From the NCBI RefSeq assembly GCF_001750145.1, contig NZ_CP015732.1:2108001-2172000 (forward strand): a stretch of DNA of 64,000 nt. The letters are read 5' to 3'. Source of the DNA: Arthrobacter sp. U41. GTDB lineage: Bacteria; Actinomycetota; Actinomycetes; Actinomycetales; Micrococcaceae. This document shows positions 1 through 7,899 of the stretch, piece by piece; the stretch's first letter is position 1; each line of letters begins with the position of its first letter. Position numbers and translations under genes: made by a program. The notes under the pieces were generated by a model. That model ran no database searches. It was given only the letters and a program-made list of their open reading frames with translations, and had not been told where the DNA came from.

Positions 1-151
1 TAAAAAAGCCCTGCACTGCGGGGCAGTCCGCAGCAGTCGGGGTCCGGCCCGGGGCGAGCTCTTGACCGTCCGGGTTCCCGGTGTTCGAATGAAACCCAGG
101 GCGGGCTCTCCGGGGCCCTCGCCGCCACCCCAGTCACACGGAGGTTGCATC

Positions 152-388
152 ATGGACAACATCGGCTCACGCCCCATCCAGCCGGCCCGGGATTCCCTCG
201 AGTCCGACCCCGCCTACGACTACGCCGAGGACGCGCCCGTGAGTGATGCTGCGGAGACCGAGGAGGAAGAACTCTTCGAGGAGGCCGATCGCATCGTTCC
301 CCTCGACGAGGAGGACTTCCTGGGCGACGAGACGCCGGTGGTGCCTTTGGAGGGGGAAGAGTTCCTTGAGCCGGAGGAGAAGGAATAA
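152..388 (+). CDS. Small acidic protein of unknown function
   Basis: A 78-residue protein starting at the ATG at 152, chosen because a GGAGG ribosome-binding site lies about 8 bases upstream; a longer in-frame start at 62 lacks one. The product is strongly acidic, with runs of Glu and Asp and two similar phrases, IVPLDEEDFLGDE and VVPLEGEEFLEPEE, near residues 50-77. No signal peptide, membrane segment or Cys is seen, so it is probably cytosolic. I do not recognise the family. It is monocistronic and is followed at once by a strong hairpin terminator. Confidence 0.7.
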   Translation: MDNIGSRPIQPARDSLESDPAYDYAEDAPVSDAAETEEEELFEEADRIVPLDEEDFLGDETPVVPLEGEEFLEPEEKE

Positions 389-409
389 TTCTCCGGGCGG
401 CTTGAATAT

Positions 410-453
410 CCGACGGCGGCGCCCCCGGAAGGGGAGCGCCGCCGTCGGCCTTT
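410..453 (+). terminator. Rho-independent terminator
   Basis: Arms CCGACGGCGGCGC (410-422) and GCGCCGCCGTCGG (436-448) are perfect complements around a 13-base loop and are followed by CCTTT. It lies 21 bases after the stop of the small acidic gene. Confidence 0.8.
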
Positions 454-470
454 AACCCGCGGTCAGGAAC

Positions 471-728
471 TCACGGCGTCAGTGCGTCGGGACCGGGGCG
501 GCGAGGAACCCGGCCGACGAGGATGTCGTAGACGATGGTGAGCGCCGCGGCGACGTCCTTGGTGATGATGGCGATAACGATCGCCACCACGCCCAGTCCC
601 AGGACCCACGTGCGGTTGGCCTTGACGTCGTGTTCCGGGGTAGTCCGTGTCGTCGGTGTTGGTGTTCTTGCCGAACCGGCTGGCAACAAACGGCAGGGAG
701 TCGGCGCAGGGTGTGATCCGGGTAACAA
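471..728 (-). CDS. Small single-span membrane protein, possibly frameshifted
   Basis: The open frame starts at a TTG (728) and would give 85 residues. The part from about residue 31 onward looks coding: a short polar stretch, PEHDVKANRTW, then one hydrophobic helix (VLGLGVVAIVIAIITKDVAAALTIVYDIL) and a basic tail. Upstream of that point this frame is Thr/Pro-rich and unconvincing, while the neighbouring frame reads PFVASRFGKNTNTDDTDYP, which looks more like protein. The two join if one C is removed from a CCCC run near 640, so the gene may carry a 1-base frameshift or a sequencing error. Family not recognised; no good ribosome-binding site for either start. Confidence 0.45.
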   Translation of the reverse strand: MLPGSHPAPTPCRLLPAGSARTPTPTTRTTPEHDVKANRTWVLGLGVVAIVIAIITKDVAAALTIVYDILVGRVPRRPGPDALTP

Positions 729-834
729 TCGAGGCGTGTGACGCGTCGCGGGTTGATCGGGCGTCCGGGGGATGCCGTCCCGCTAGTATTGCTCCAACGA
801 TGGGGCCGAGCGGCCGGCCGTGAAAGGTTCCAAA

Positions 835-1410
835 ATGAAGGCTCTACCAGTTGAACCGAGCAATGTTCCCGTTGCCATCGGTTCCCGGATCCGTGCCGCC
901 CGGCAGTCGCAGCGGCTCACCATCGAGCAGGTGGCCGACGCCACCGGGCTGACCAAGGGGTTCCTCAGCCGGGTCGAGCGGGACCTCACCTCACCCTCTG
1001 TCGCGTCCCTCGTTACCCTGTGCCAGGTGCTGTCCATCTCGATCGGGGACCTCTTCGCCGCACCGGAAACGCATCTGACCAAAAAGAACGAAGGCCCGCG
1101 GATTTCCCTCGGCGGTGAAGGGATCGTGGAACGGCTGCTGACCGCGCGCTCCGAGCGCCGCGTGCAGATCATCCAGGCCGTGATCGAGCCCCGCGGCCGG
1201 GGCGAAGCTGAACTGTATGCGGTGGACTGCGACGTCGACGTGCTGCACGTTGTCAACGGCAGCATCCGGCTGATCCTCACCAACGAGGAATTCGAGCTGC
1301 ACACCGGCGACACCGTGACCTTCCCCGGCCGCGAGCCGCACACCTGGGTGAACCCGACGGATGAAGCCGTCGAGGTCCTCTGGGTGCTGGTCCCCGCCGC
1401 GAGCCGCTAG
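835..1410 (+). CDS. XRE-family transcriptional regulator with C-terminal cupin domain
   Basis: A 191-residue one-component regulator. Residues ~12-67 form an XRE helix-turn-helix (RIRAARQ...LTIEQVADATGLTKGFLSRVE); residues ~105-185 form a small cupin barrel with LHVVNGSIRL and FPGREPHTWVNP, where a ligand would bind. The ATG at 835 follows AAAGG by about 7 bases and is preferred to the GTG at 820. This architecture is that of PuuR-like regulators of polyamine, amino-acid or amine use. The ureohydrolase/ThDP-enzyme operon on the same strand from 2722 is the natural target, although an unrelated gene on the other strand now lies between them. Target and ligand are inference. Confidence 0.88.
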   Translation: MKALPVEPSNVPVAIGSRIRAARQSQRLTIEQVADATGLTKGFLSRVERDLTSPSVASLVTLCQVLSISIGDLFAAPETHLTKKNEGPRISLGGEGIVERLLTARSERRVQIIQAVIEPRGRGEAELYAVDCDVDVLHVVNGSIRLILTNEEFELHTGDTVTFPGREPHTWVNPTDEAVEVLWVLVPAASR

Positions 1411-1475
1411 GTTCCCTCACCGGTTTTGGGGTGGCTGCCTTCCCTGGCCCGGGCTGAGGACCGTTCGTGCGCGCT

Positions 1476-1571
1476 CCTGCCCAGTTACCGGAGCCCGCGC
1501 CGCCTGCCGGATTGGGTGAGCCCCGGAATTCCGCGGGCGCCGGGGGGCGGGCCCCGAAGTAACTGGGCAGG
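1476..1571. repeat. Palindrome-ended repeat, copy 1
   Basis: The ends are perfect 13-base inverted repeats, CCTGCCCAGTTAC (1476-1488) and GTAACTGGGCAGG (1559-1571), around a GC-rich core. A second member of the family lies at 2497-2604, and the pair flanks the DUF559 gene. The end of this copy is only 4 bases from that gene's stop codon. Confidence 0.75.
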
Positions 1572-1575
1572 AACG

Positions 1576-2415
1576 TCAGGGCGCGGGCCGCGGCCGGCCC
1601 AGTACGGCCCGGATCTCGGCCACGACGCGCTCCGGCTCGAACCAGATGTGCTCCGGCATGTACCTGAGCACGGCAAAGCCGCTCAGGGTCGAGGCGTTGT
1701 TCCGTCCCAGGTCCCGGCGCAGGGCCTCGCGGCTGGAGTGGTACGCGAAACCGTCCACCTCAACGATCAGGTACCCCTCGATCAGGAAGTCGACCCGGCC
1801 AATCCCGGGCAGATAGACCTGGGCATCGTAGCCGATTCCATTGGTTGTGAAGAGGTGCTGCGCGTCGACCTCCACGATGGACTCGGCCCGGAGGTCCAGC
1901 TGATCCAGCGCCTTGCGGACCTGGCCGGACCGGTCGGCGGTGAGCTGGGCCTTCAACAGCTCCAGCGGGACACCATGCAGACGCATCGCCGAAGTCGCGA
2001 TGGCCGCCGATGCCGGAGGGGCGAGGCAGGTCAAGGCATGCAGCACCACGTCCTCAACCGCGGCCAGGGGCAGCACTGGATGGCCCTCGAATCGGACCGT
2101 CCGGTGCCGGATGAAGCCGCTTCCGCGCCCGTGGTTGCAGGCCAGATGGTGCTGCGCCGGAGGGTCCCGAAGCCACAGCCCGTAATGCCCGGCCGCGCTG
2201 GCGCACGTGACGCGGGCGTTGTGGCGGATTGCAGCCTCAAGATCGGGGCGGCACTCCGGAAGGGCGAAGACACCGCGCCGCACTTGCCGGATGCCGGCGT
2301 CCGCCAACCGGGCAATGTCGGTCCGGGAAAAGCCTGCGGCCAACAATTGTCCGGTCCGGGCTACTCCGCCCAGCTGGGCCAGGTAATTAATCGGGTCCAT
2401 CAAGTCAGTTGACAT
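1576..2415 (-). CDS. AbiEi-like / DUF559 (Vsr-fold nuclease-like) protein
   Basis: A 279-residue protein. The N-terminal ~60 residues (MDPINYLAQLGGVARTGQLL...) resemble the winged-helix start of AbiEi-type antitoxin domain proteins. The C-terminal ~100 residues match DUF559, a Vsr/PD-(D/E)XK-like fold: VDAQHLF, GRVDFLIEGYLIVEVDGFAYHSS and a final VLRY segment. The Asp in GRVDF and the Glu in IVEVDG are the expected acidic pair. The start could be the ATG at 2415, 2400 or 2463; none has a strong ribosome-binding site. It is monocistronic, antisense to its neighbours, and sits almost exactly between two copies of a dispersed repeat. DUF559 proteins are common and variable in actinobacteria and mostly uncharacterised. 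No cognate toxin gene is adjacent, so a toxin-antitoxin role is not supported. Confidence 0.8.
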   Translation of the reverse strand: MSTDLMDPINYLAQLGGVARTGQLLAAGFSRTDIARLADAGIRQVRRGVFALPECRPDLEAAIRHNARVTCASAAGHYGLWLRDPPAQHHLACNHGRGSGFIRHRTVRFEGHPVLPLAAVEDVVLHALTCLAPPASAAIATSAMRLHGVPLELLKAQLTADRSGQVRKALDQLDLRAESIVEVDAQHLFTTNGIGYDAQVYLPGIGRVDFLIEGYLIVEVDGFAYHSSREALRRDLGRNNASTLSGFAVLRYMPEHIWFEPERVVAEIRAVLGRPRPAP

Positions 2416-2496
2416 CCGAAGCCGTGCTGGTGAAACGGGGCGGGTGGCCCATGTGGAAAGCATTCCGGGGGATTGTTTCTGGACTCTGCCAGCGCT

Positions 2497-2604
2497 CCTG
2501 CCCAGTTACCCGCCACGGCACCGGACCCGGCCTGCCGCAGAGCCCCGGTTTTCCGCGGTTCTGCGGGTGCACCGGCCGGCTTGGTGGGGAAGTAACTGGG
2601 CTGG
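2497..2604. repeat. Palindrome-ended repeat, copy 2
   Basis: Ends CCTGCCCAGTTAC (2497-2509) and GTAACTGGGCTGG (2592-2604), one mismatch from a perfect inverted pair. It shares its ends, the preceding GCGCT, the following AACGTC and an internal AGCCCCGG..TTCCGCGG with copy 1, in the same orientation. It occupies most of the gap between the DUF559 gene and the ureohydrolase. Confidence 0.75.
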
Positions 2605-2721
2605 AACGTCCGGACCTGCCGCGCCCGTCGGGATCAGGTAAACATTTGATGCACAAGGGACAACTTCAAGTGTATGATGACTGTCACACCCGTCGGTCAA
2701 TCCTCGAAGGAGAGCTTTCTT

Positions 2722-3810
2722 TTGGAAGAGCTGCGCATCGAGGCCAATGGCAACCTTGGCCCCATCGATTCATCCCGCATTCCGCGCTACGCGGGAGCCG
2801 CCACCTATGCGCGCCTGCCGCGGCTGGACCAGGTCGCCAAGGCCGACGTCACGGTTGTCGGCGTCCCCTTCGACTCGGGCGTCTCGTACCGCCCCGGCGC
2901 CCGCTTCGGGTCCAACCACATCCGCGAAGCCAGCAGGCTGCTGCGCCCGTACAACCCGGCGTGGGACGTCAGCCCCTTCGAGAACATCCAGGTTGCCGAC
3001 GCCGGCGACATGGCGGTCAACCCCTTCAACATCCATGAAGCGATCGAGGCCATCCAGCAGAACGCGCTGGACCTGACCGCCTCCGGCAGCAAGCTGCTGA
3101 CCCTCGGCGGGGACCACACCATCGCGCTGCCGCTGCTCCGCGCCGCCGCCGAACGCGCCGGCGGGCCCGTCGCCCTGCTGCATTTCGACGCGCACCTGGA
3201 CACCTGGGACACCTACTTCGGCGCCGAATACACCCACGGCACGCCCTTCCGCCGCGCCGTCGAGGAAGGCATCCTGGATACCGAGGCCATCAGCCACATC
3301 GGTACCCGCGGCCCGCTGTACGGCAAGAAGGACCTGGACGACGACCACCGGTTTGGCTTCGGCATCGTGACCTCCGCCGACGTCTACTACCAGGGTGTGC
3401 TGGAAACCGTCGCCAAGGTGCGCGACCGGATCGGCAACCGCCCGCTCTACATCTCGGTGGACATCGACGTGCTGGACCCCGCCCACGCGCCCGGCACGGG
3501 AACGCCGGAAGCGGGCGGCATCACCAGCCGCGAACTGCTGGAAATCATCCGCGGCCTGCGCGGCATGAACCTGGTCGGGGCCGACGTCGTCGAGGTTGCC
3601 CCCGCGTACGACCACGCGGACATCACCGGTGTGGCCGCCAGCCACGTGGCCTTTGAACTGGTCACCCTGATGGCGGACCGTGCGGTTGAAGGCGACCGCT
3701 TCGGCGCGGCCAGCGGTTACGCTGCCCAGGCCCTCGGGCAGGAACCCCGCCGCCCGGCCGGCTTCGCGGCCCCGGCCGCCGGACGCGTCGAGAGCGGAGT
3801 CTCCCAGTGA
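2722..3810 (+). CDS. Agmatinase-family ureohydrolase
   Basis: A binuclear-Mn ureohydrolase (362 residues) that would hydrolyse a guanidino compound such as agmatine or guanidinobutyrate to an amine plus urea. The metal motifs are complete: GGDH (129-132), DAHLD (156-160) and SVDIDVLDP (245-253). I start at the TTG at 2722, about 9 bases after AAGGAG; the upstream in-frame ATG at 2674 lacks a good site. A -10-like TATGAT at 2673 would then lie in the leader. The last ~35 residues form an Ala/Pro-rich tail. The stop overlaps the GTG of the ThDP-dependent enzyme, so the two are translationally coupled. The exact guanidino substrate cannot be read from the sequence. Confidence 0.88.
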   Translation: MEELRIEANGNLGPIDSSRIPRYAGAATYARLPRLDQVAKADVTVVGVPFDSGVSYRPGARFGSNHIREASRLLRPYNPAWDVSPFENIQVADAGDMAVNPFNIHEAIEAIQQNALDLTASGSKLLTLGGDHTIALPLLRAAAERAGGPVALLHFDAHLDTWDTYFGAEYTHGTPFRRAVEEGILDTEAISHIGTRGPLYGKKDLDDDHRFGFGIVTSADVYYQGVLETVAKVRDRIGNRPLYISVDIDVLDPAHAPGTGTPEAGGITSRELLEIIRGLRGMNLVGADVVEVAPAYDHADITGVAASHVAFELVTLMADRAVEGDRFGAASGYAAQALGQEPRRPAGFAAPAAGRVESGVSQ

Positions 3811-5483
3811 CCGGCGTGCGCAACGGCGGCGACCTCGTCGTAGAGACCCTCGAAGCGCTCGGCGCCAAAACCGTCTTCGGCATCCCCGGCCAGCATGCCC
3901 TGGGTCTCTTCGACGCGATGGGCCGCGGAAACCTGCACTTCGTCTCCTCCCGCGTGGAGAACAACTCGGCCTTCGCCGCGGACGGATACTCCCGCGCCAC
4001 CGGCGAAGTCGGTGTCCTCTTCCTTTCCACCGGCCCCGGCGCACTGACCTCCCTGGCGGGGCTGCAGGAGGCCTACGCCACTGGCGTCCCCATGGTGGTC
4101 GTCGCGAGCCAGATCCCGCTGGAAGGACTGGGAGCCCGCCGCAAAGGCATGCTGCACCAGCTCGATGACCAGAAAGCCTCGGCCGCGAACGTCACCAAGA
4201 GCCAGCGGCTGATCCAGCACGCCTCCGGCATCCCCTCCGCCATCCAGGACGCCTGGACCGAGGCGATCTCCTCGCCGCAGGGCCCCGTCTGGCTGGAAAT
4301 CCCGCAGAACGTCCTGCTGGATCCCATCATGGTGCCCCCGGTGGAGGACGCCCTCGCCGAGGCGGCAGACAACCCGCCCCGAGTGGAACTCATCCGCGAG
4401 GCCGTGAAATGGCTCTCGACCGCGGAACGTCCCGCCATCATCGCCGGCGGCGGCACCCGCCGCGGCCGGGCCGAGAAATCGCTGCGCTCCATTGCGGAGA
4501 AACTGCGGGCCCCGGTCATCTGCACCCCCGGCGGCAACGGTGCGTTCCCCTGGAACCACGAGCTCTCCCTGCAGTCCTGGATCGAGGACGAGTACATGAC
4601 GGAGCTGCTCGAGGACGCCGACGTGCTGATCGTCGTCGGCTCCTCGCTTGGCGAAGTCACGTCCAACTACTTCACCTTCGCGCCGCGCGGCAGGATCATC
4701 CAGATCGATGCCGAACCGCGCGTGCTGGAATCCAACCGCCCCGGCCTCGGCATCCGGGCCGACGCCGGCCAGGCGCTCGCGGCCCTCGACGCGGCCCTCG
4801 ACGCCGCCCTGGCGGAGCCGCGCCAAGGGCACGCGGACTGGCACGGCGCCCCGCCCGAAACTCTGGTCAAGGAAACCCTGGCCAAGGTCAAGGCCCGGCT
4901 GGAATCGCAGGACCTCGGCAAGGAACTGAAGTTCATGGCGGACATCAGGGAAGCCGTTCCCTCCGCCATGCAGACCTTCTGGGACATGACCATTTCGGCC
5001 TACTGGGCCTGGAGCTGCTGGGACGCCCGCGAGGGCCAGTTCCACTCCGCCCAGGGTGCCGGCGGACTCGGCTTCGGCTTCCCCGCGGCGATTGGCGGCG
5101 CCGTCGGCCTCGAAACCACCGGCAAGCCCGGCAGTTCAGCCCGGGTGCTGGCCGTCTCCGGCGACGGCTCGGCGATGTACTCCATCTCCGAGCTGGCCAC
5201 GGCCAGGCAGCATAATGTCCCCGTCACCTGGCTGATTGTCGACGACGGCGGCTACGGCATCCTGCGCGAATACATGGTCGGGGCGTTCGGCAAGGCCACG
5301 GCCACCGAGCTCGCCCGTCCTGATTTCGTCAAGCTGGCCGAGGCCTTCGGGGTACCGGCCGTCCGGGTTGCGCCCGAAGACGTCGGGGACGCGCTTAGGG
5401 CTGGTTTCGCCGCAGACGGGCCGAACGTCGTCGTCGTCGAAACTCTGCTCCGGATGTTCGCCCCCACCCACGTGGAGGTCTGA
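3807..5483 (+). CDS. Thiamine-diphosphate-dependent enzyme (acetolactate synthase / benzoylformate decarboxylase-like)
   Basis: A 558-residue enzyme with the three-domain ThDP layout: PYR domain at 1-170 with catalytic Glu51 in [19 protein letters not shown], central domain at ~190-330, and PP domain from ~385 with GDGSAMYS (GDG 452-454) and VDDGGYG about 25 residues later. The usual NN of the ThDP motif is replaced by DD. GTG start overlaps the ureohydrolase stop. Family members carboligate or decarboxylate 2-oxo acids. Here a role in processing the carbon skeleton left after guanidino hydrolysis is plausible but unproven. No small regulatory ilvN-like subunit gene is adjacent, so it is probably not the biosynthetic acetolactate synthase. 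Confidence 0.85.
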   Translation: MTGVRNGGDLVVETLEALGAKTVFGIPGQHALGLFDAMGRGNLHFVSSRVENNSAFAADGYSRATGEVGVLFLSTGPGALTSLAGLQEAYATGVPMVVVASQIPLEGLGARRKGMLHQLDDQKASAANVTKSQRLIQHASGIPSAIQDAWTEAISSPQGPVWLEIPQNVLLDPIMVPPVEDALAEAADNPPRVELIREAVKWLSTAERPAIIAGGGTRRGRAEKSLRSIAEKLRAPVICTPGGNGAFPWNHELSLQSWIEDEYMTELLEDADVLIVVGSSLGEVTSNYFTFAPRGRIIQIDAEPRVLESNRPGLGIRADAGQALAALDAALDAALAEPRQGHADWHGAPPETLVKETLAKVKARLESQDLGKELKFMADIREAVPSAMQTFWDMTISAYWAWSCWDAREGQFHSAQGAGGLGFGFPAAIGGAVGLETTGKPGSSARVLAVSGDGSAMYSISELATARQHNVPVTWLIVDDGGYGILREYMVGAFGKATATELARPDFVKLAEAFGVPAVRVAPEDVGDALRAGFAADGPNVVVVETLLRMFAPTHVEV

Positions 5484-5518
5484 GCCCCACGCTCCCCGCC
5501 TCTTCGAGGACAAGCAAG

Positions 5519-5558
5519 CGCGGGCCGGCAGCACTGCTGCCGGCCCGCGCCGGCTTTT
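5519..5558 (+). terminator. Rho-independent terminator
   Basis: Perfect 15-base arms at 5519-5533 and 5535-5549 (core GGGCCGGCAGCA / TGCTGCCGGCCC) flank a single base and are followed by CCGGCTTTT. It ends the ureohydrolase/ThDP-enzyme operon. Confidence 0.85.
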
Positions 5559-5574
5559 AAGCGCACGATATGAG

Positions 5575-5595
5575 TTAGTTTCCCAAAGTAACTAA
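5575..5595. promoter_or_regulatory. Probable MarR operator in the marR-exporter promoter
   Basis: Inverted repeat TTAGTT (5575-5580), 9-base spacer, AACTAA (5590-5595). It lies 43 bases before the MarR start and just upstream of a -10-like TATATT (5604-5609). The placement suits autorepression by the adjacent MarR protein. Confidence 0.55.
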
Positions 5596-5638
5596 AATCC
5601 TGATATATTGTTGCCCCAGGCAAGCAAAGGGGGCCGTT

Positions 5639-6118
5639 ATGGCCGTTGCGCCGGACACCGCAGCCAGACTCGTCCATCAGATCTTCGACCTGCAGCGCGC
5701 CGTACGATGCGTCGCCGCGGTCAAACTGCGCGGGGAGGACACCGGTGTGGCGCTCCAGGGCGTACTGCGCTTCGTGGGGGAGGGGGAAACCCGCGCCACC
5801 CGGTTTGCCGAGCGGCTTGGCGTCAGCGCGCCGGTCCTCAGCCGGCACATCGCCGAGCTGGAGGAACAGGGCCACGTGGTCCGCCGGCCCGACCCGCTGG
5901 ACGGGCGGGCGCAGCTGGTCGCGCTCTCCGTATCAGGAGTCGCGAAACTCCGCTCCATTGAGGACCAGCTCGCCGCCGCCCTCCTTGGCTTCCTGCAGGA
6001 CTGGAGTGAGCAGGACATCGAAGAGACAACGAAAACCTTGCAGAAACTTGCTGAGTCCCTCAGGACGGCAGCCCGGGCAACGACGGCCGGTTCCATCAAT
6101 ACGACCGACATTGTTTAA
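5639..6118 (+). CDS. MarR-family transcriptional regulator
   Basis: A 159-residue winged-helix regulator. The wHTH occupies ~50-110 (GETRATRFAERLGVSAPVLSRHIAELEEQGHVVRRPDPLDGRAQLVALS), with the typical wing DPLDGRAQ and dimerisation helices at both ends. ATG at 5639 follows AAAGGGGG. It is followed 11 bases later by a DHA2 exporter. By analogy with MarR/EmrR systems it would repress the pair and release on binding the exported compound. An inverted repeat in its own promoter is the likely operator. Confidence 0.9.
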   Translation: MAVAPDTAARLVHQIFDLQRAVRCVAAVKLRGEDTGVALQGVLRFVGEGETRATRFAERLGVSAPVLSRHIAELEEQGHVVRRPDPLDGRAQLVALSVSGVAKLRSIEDQLAAALLGFLQDWSEQDIEETTKTLQKLAESLRTAARATTAGSINTTDIV

Positions 6119-6129
6119 GGAGCGCCCCC

Positions 6130-7899
6130 ATGGCCGCAACCGCAGAAATGCCCCCGGCACCAACGGTGGTGATGACGCACCGCCAGATCATGGAAGCCCT
6201 CACCGGACTGCTGGCCGCGTTCTTCACCGCGATCATCAGCAGCACGATCGTTGCGAACGCACTTCCCACGATCATGTCCGAGCTCAACGGCACCCAGACG
6301 GACTTCGCCTGGGTCATCACCGCTGCCCTGCTGGCCAACGCCGCAACCACCCCCATCTGGGGCAAGCTCGCCGACCTCTTCGATAAAAAGGTCCTGGTCC
6401 AGCTCAGCATTGTGATCTTCGTGGCCGGGTCCGTCATGGCCGGCCTGTCAGGGACGATCCCGCTGCTGCTGACCGCCCGCGTCATCCAGGGCGTCGCCAT
6501 GGGCGGGCTCACCGCAATGGCGATGGCCATCATCGGCTCCATCATCCCGCCGCGGGACCGCGGCAAGTACTCGGGTTACATGGGCGCCGTGATGGCCGTG
6601 GGCACCGCCGGCGGCCCGCTGCTCGGCGGCTTCATCGTGGACAGCCCGCTGGGCTGGCGCTGGACGTTCTTCGTCTGCGTTCCGCTGGCCATTGTTGCGC
6701 TGATCCTGCTGCAGATCACCCTGAAACTGCCGCACGTCAGGCGCCCCGCCAGGATCGACTGGCTTGGTTCCATCCTGCTGACCTCCGGCGTGAGCCTGCT
6801 GCTGATCTGGGTGTCATTCGCCGGCAACCCGGACTACTACGACTGGTGGTCCTGGCAGACCGGAGCCATGGTGGGCGGGGGCCTTGCGCTGCTGGCGCTG
6901 CTGGTCCTGGTCGAATCCAGGGTCCCGCAGCCGATCATCCCGCTGAAAATCATTTCGCAGCGCACCACCGCTCTCGCCATCCTCGCCTCGATCGCCGTCG
7001 GCGTCGGGATGTTTGGCTCCTCCACCTTCCTGGGCCAGTATTTCCAGGTGGCCCGCGGCGCATCACCCACCGAGGCCGGACTCCTGACCCTGCCGATGAT
7101 CGCCGGCAACCTGATCGGCTCCGTGGCCTCGGGACAGCTGATCAGCCGCACCGGAAAATGGAAGCGCTACCTGGTCGCGGGCTCGCTCCTGCTGATTGCC
7201 GGCCTCGGACTGACCGGCACCATCGATCACACCACCGAGCTCTGGCTGACCAGCGTTTACACCGCAATCCTCGGCCTCGGGCTGGGCCTGCTGATGCAGA
7301 ACCTCGTGCTGGCCGTGCAGAACACCGTTCGGGCCGGCGACATCGGAACCGCCAGCGCCTCGGTGGCGTTCTTCCGCTCGGTCGGCGGCGCCATCGGAGT
7401 CTCCGTGCTCGGAGCCATCATGGGCAACCGGGTCAAGCAACTCGCCGCCGAGGGCCTCGCCGCCGCCGGGATTCCCGCCAGCGGGGGCGTTGCGGCCAGC
7501 ATGGACCTCACGGACATGCCCGAACCCGTCCGCGAGATCATGCGGGCCGCCTACGGTGACGCGACGGCGCAGATCTTCATGGTCTCCGCGATCGTCGGCG
7601 TGGTCGCCCTGGTCGCGGTCCTCTTCATCAAGGAGGAGCCGCTGCGGCGCACCGTGGACATCGTCAGCCCCTCCGCCGCAGGCGACGGCGGCGGCGACGG
7701 CGGCGGCGACGGCGGCCCGGCCGCCGGGTTTACGCCGACTGCCGTGACTGCACCGGCACCGTTCGCGCCCGCCACGACGGGGCCAGCCCCCGCCACGAGA
7801 GAGCCTGCCCCCGCAGCCCCGACCGGAATCGTCGACCTCGACCGGGAATTTGTCGAGGTGCTCAGCCAGCAGCGCGAAAGCCGGCGCCGGGCCGACTAA
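6130..7899 (+). CDS. DHA2-family MFS multidrug exporter (EmrB/QacA type)
   Basis: A 589-residue inner-membrane H+ antiporter with about 14 predicted helices over residues ~20-510. MFS signatures include NALPTIMSELNGTQTDFAWV near the first two helices, WGKLADLFDKK after helix 2, and the antiporter segment GTAGGPLLGGFI. GGAG lies 8 bases before the ATG. The C-terminal ~75 residues are a cytosolic Gly/Asp then Pro/Ala/Thr tail built partly on a perfect 12-bp tandem repeat. It is cotranscribed with the upstream MarR gene; its stop overlaps the stop of the convergent sortase gene. Substrates cannot be predicted. Confidence 0.9.
   Translation: MAATAEMPPAPTVVMTHRQIMEALTGLLAAFFTAIISSTIVANALPTIMSELNGTQTDFAWVITAALLANAATTPIWGKLADLFDKKVLVQLSIVIFVAGSVMAGLSGTIPLLLTARVIQGVAMGGLTAMAMAIIGSIIPPRDRGKYSGYMGAVMAVGTAGGPLLGGFIVDSPLGWRWTFFVCVPLAIVALILLQITLKLPHVRRPARIDWLGSILLTSGVSLLLIWVSFAGNPDYYDWWSWQTGAMVGGGLALLALLVLVESRVPQPIIPLKIISQRTTALAILASIAVGVGMFGSSTFLGQYFQVARGASPTEAGLLTLPMIAGNLIGSVASGQLISRTGKWKRYLVAGSLLLIAGLGLTGTIDHTTELWLTSVYTAILGLGLGLLMQNLVLAVQNTVRAGDIGTASASVAFFRSVGGAIGVSVLGAIMGNRVKQLAAEGLAAAGIPASGGVAASMDLTDMPEPVREIMRAAYGDATAQIFMVSAIVGVVALVAVLFIKEEPLRRTVDIVSPSAAGDGGGDGGGDGGPAAGFTPTAVTAPAPFAPATTGPAPATREPAPAAPTGIVDLDREFVEVLSQQRESRRRAD
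7681..7716 (+). repeat. 12-bp tandem repeat, 3 copies, in the exporter tail
   Basis: GGCGACGGCGGC occurs three times head to tail without mismatch, encoding (GDGG)3 in the C-terminal tail of the DHA2 exporter. The copy number could vary by slippage. Confidence 0.85.

Noticed and set aside
60..115. GTTCGAAT segment like a tRNA T-loop
   Set aside because: No complementary T stem, acceptor stem or anticodon arm could be built around it.
1426..2412. 328-codon plus-strand frame opposite the DUF559 gene
   Set aside because: DUF559 motifs are on the minus strand; the plus frame has no recognisable pattern.
1576..2415. Type IV toxin-antitoxin system based on the AbiEi-like head
   Set aside because: No AbiEii-like toxin gene is adjacent; the C-terminus is a DUF559 nuclease-like domain.
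2770..4044. 424-codon minus-strand frame across the ureohydrolase and ThDP-enzyme genes
   Set aside because: Arg/Gly/Asp-rich, spans two real genes and their overlap; shadow.
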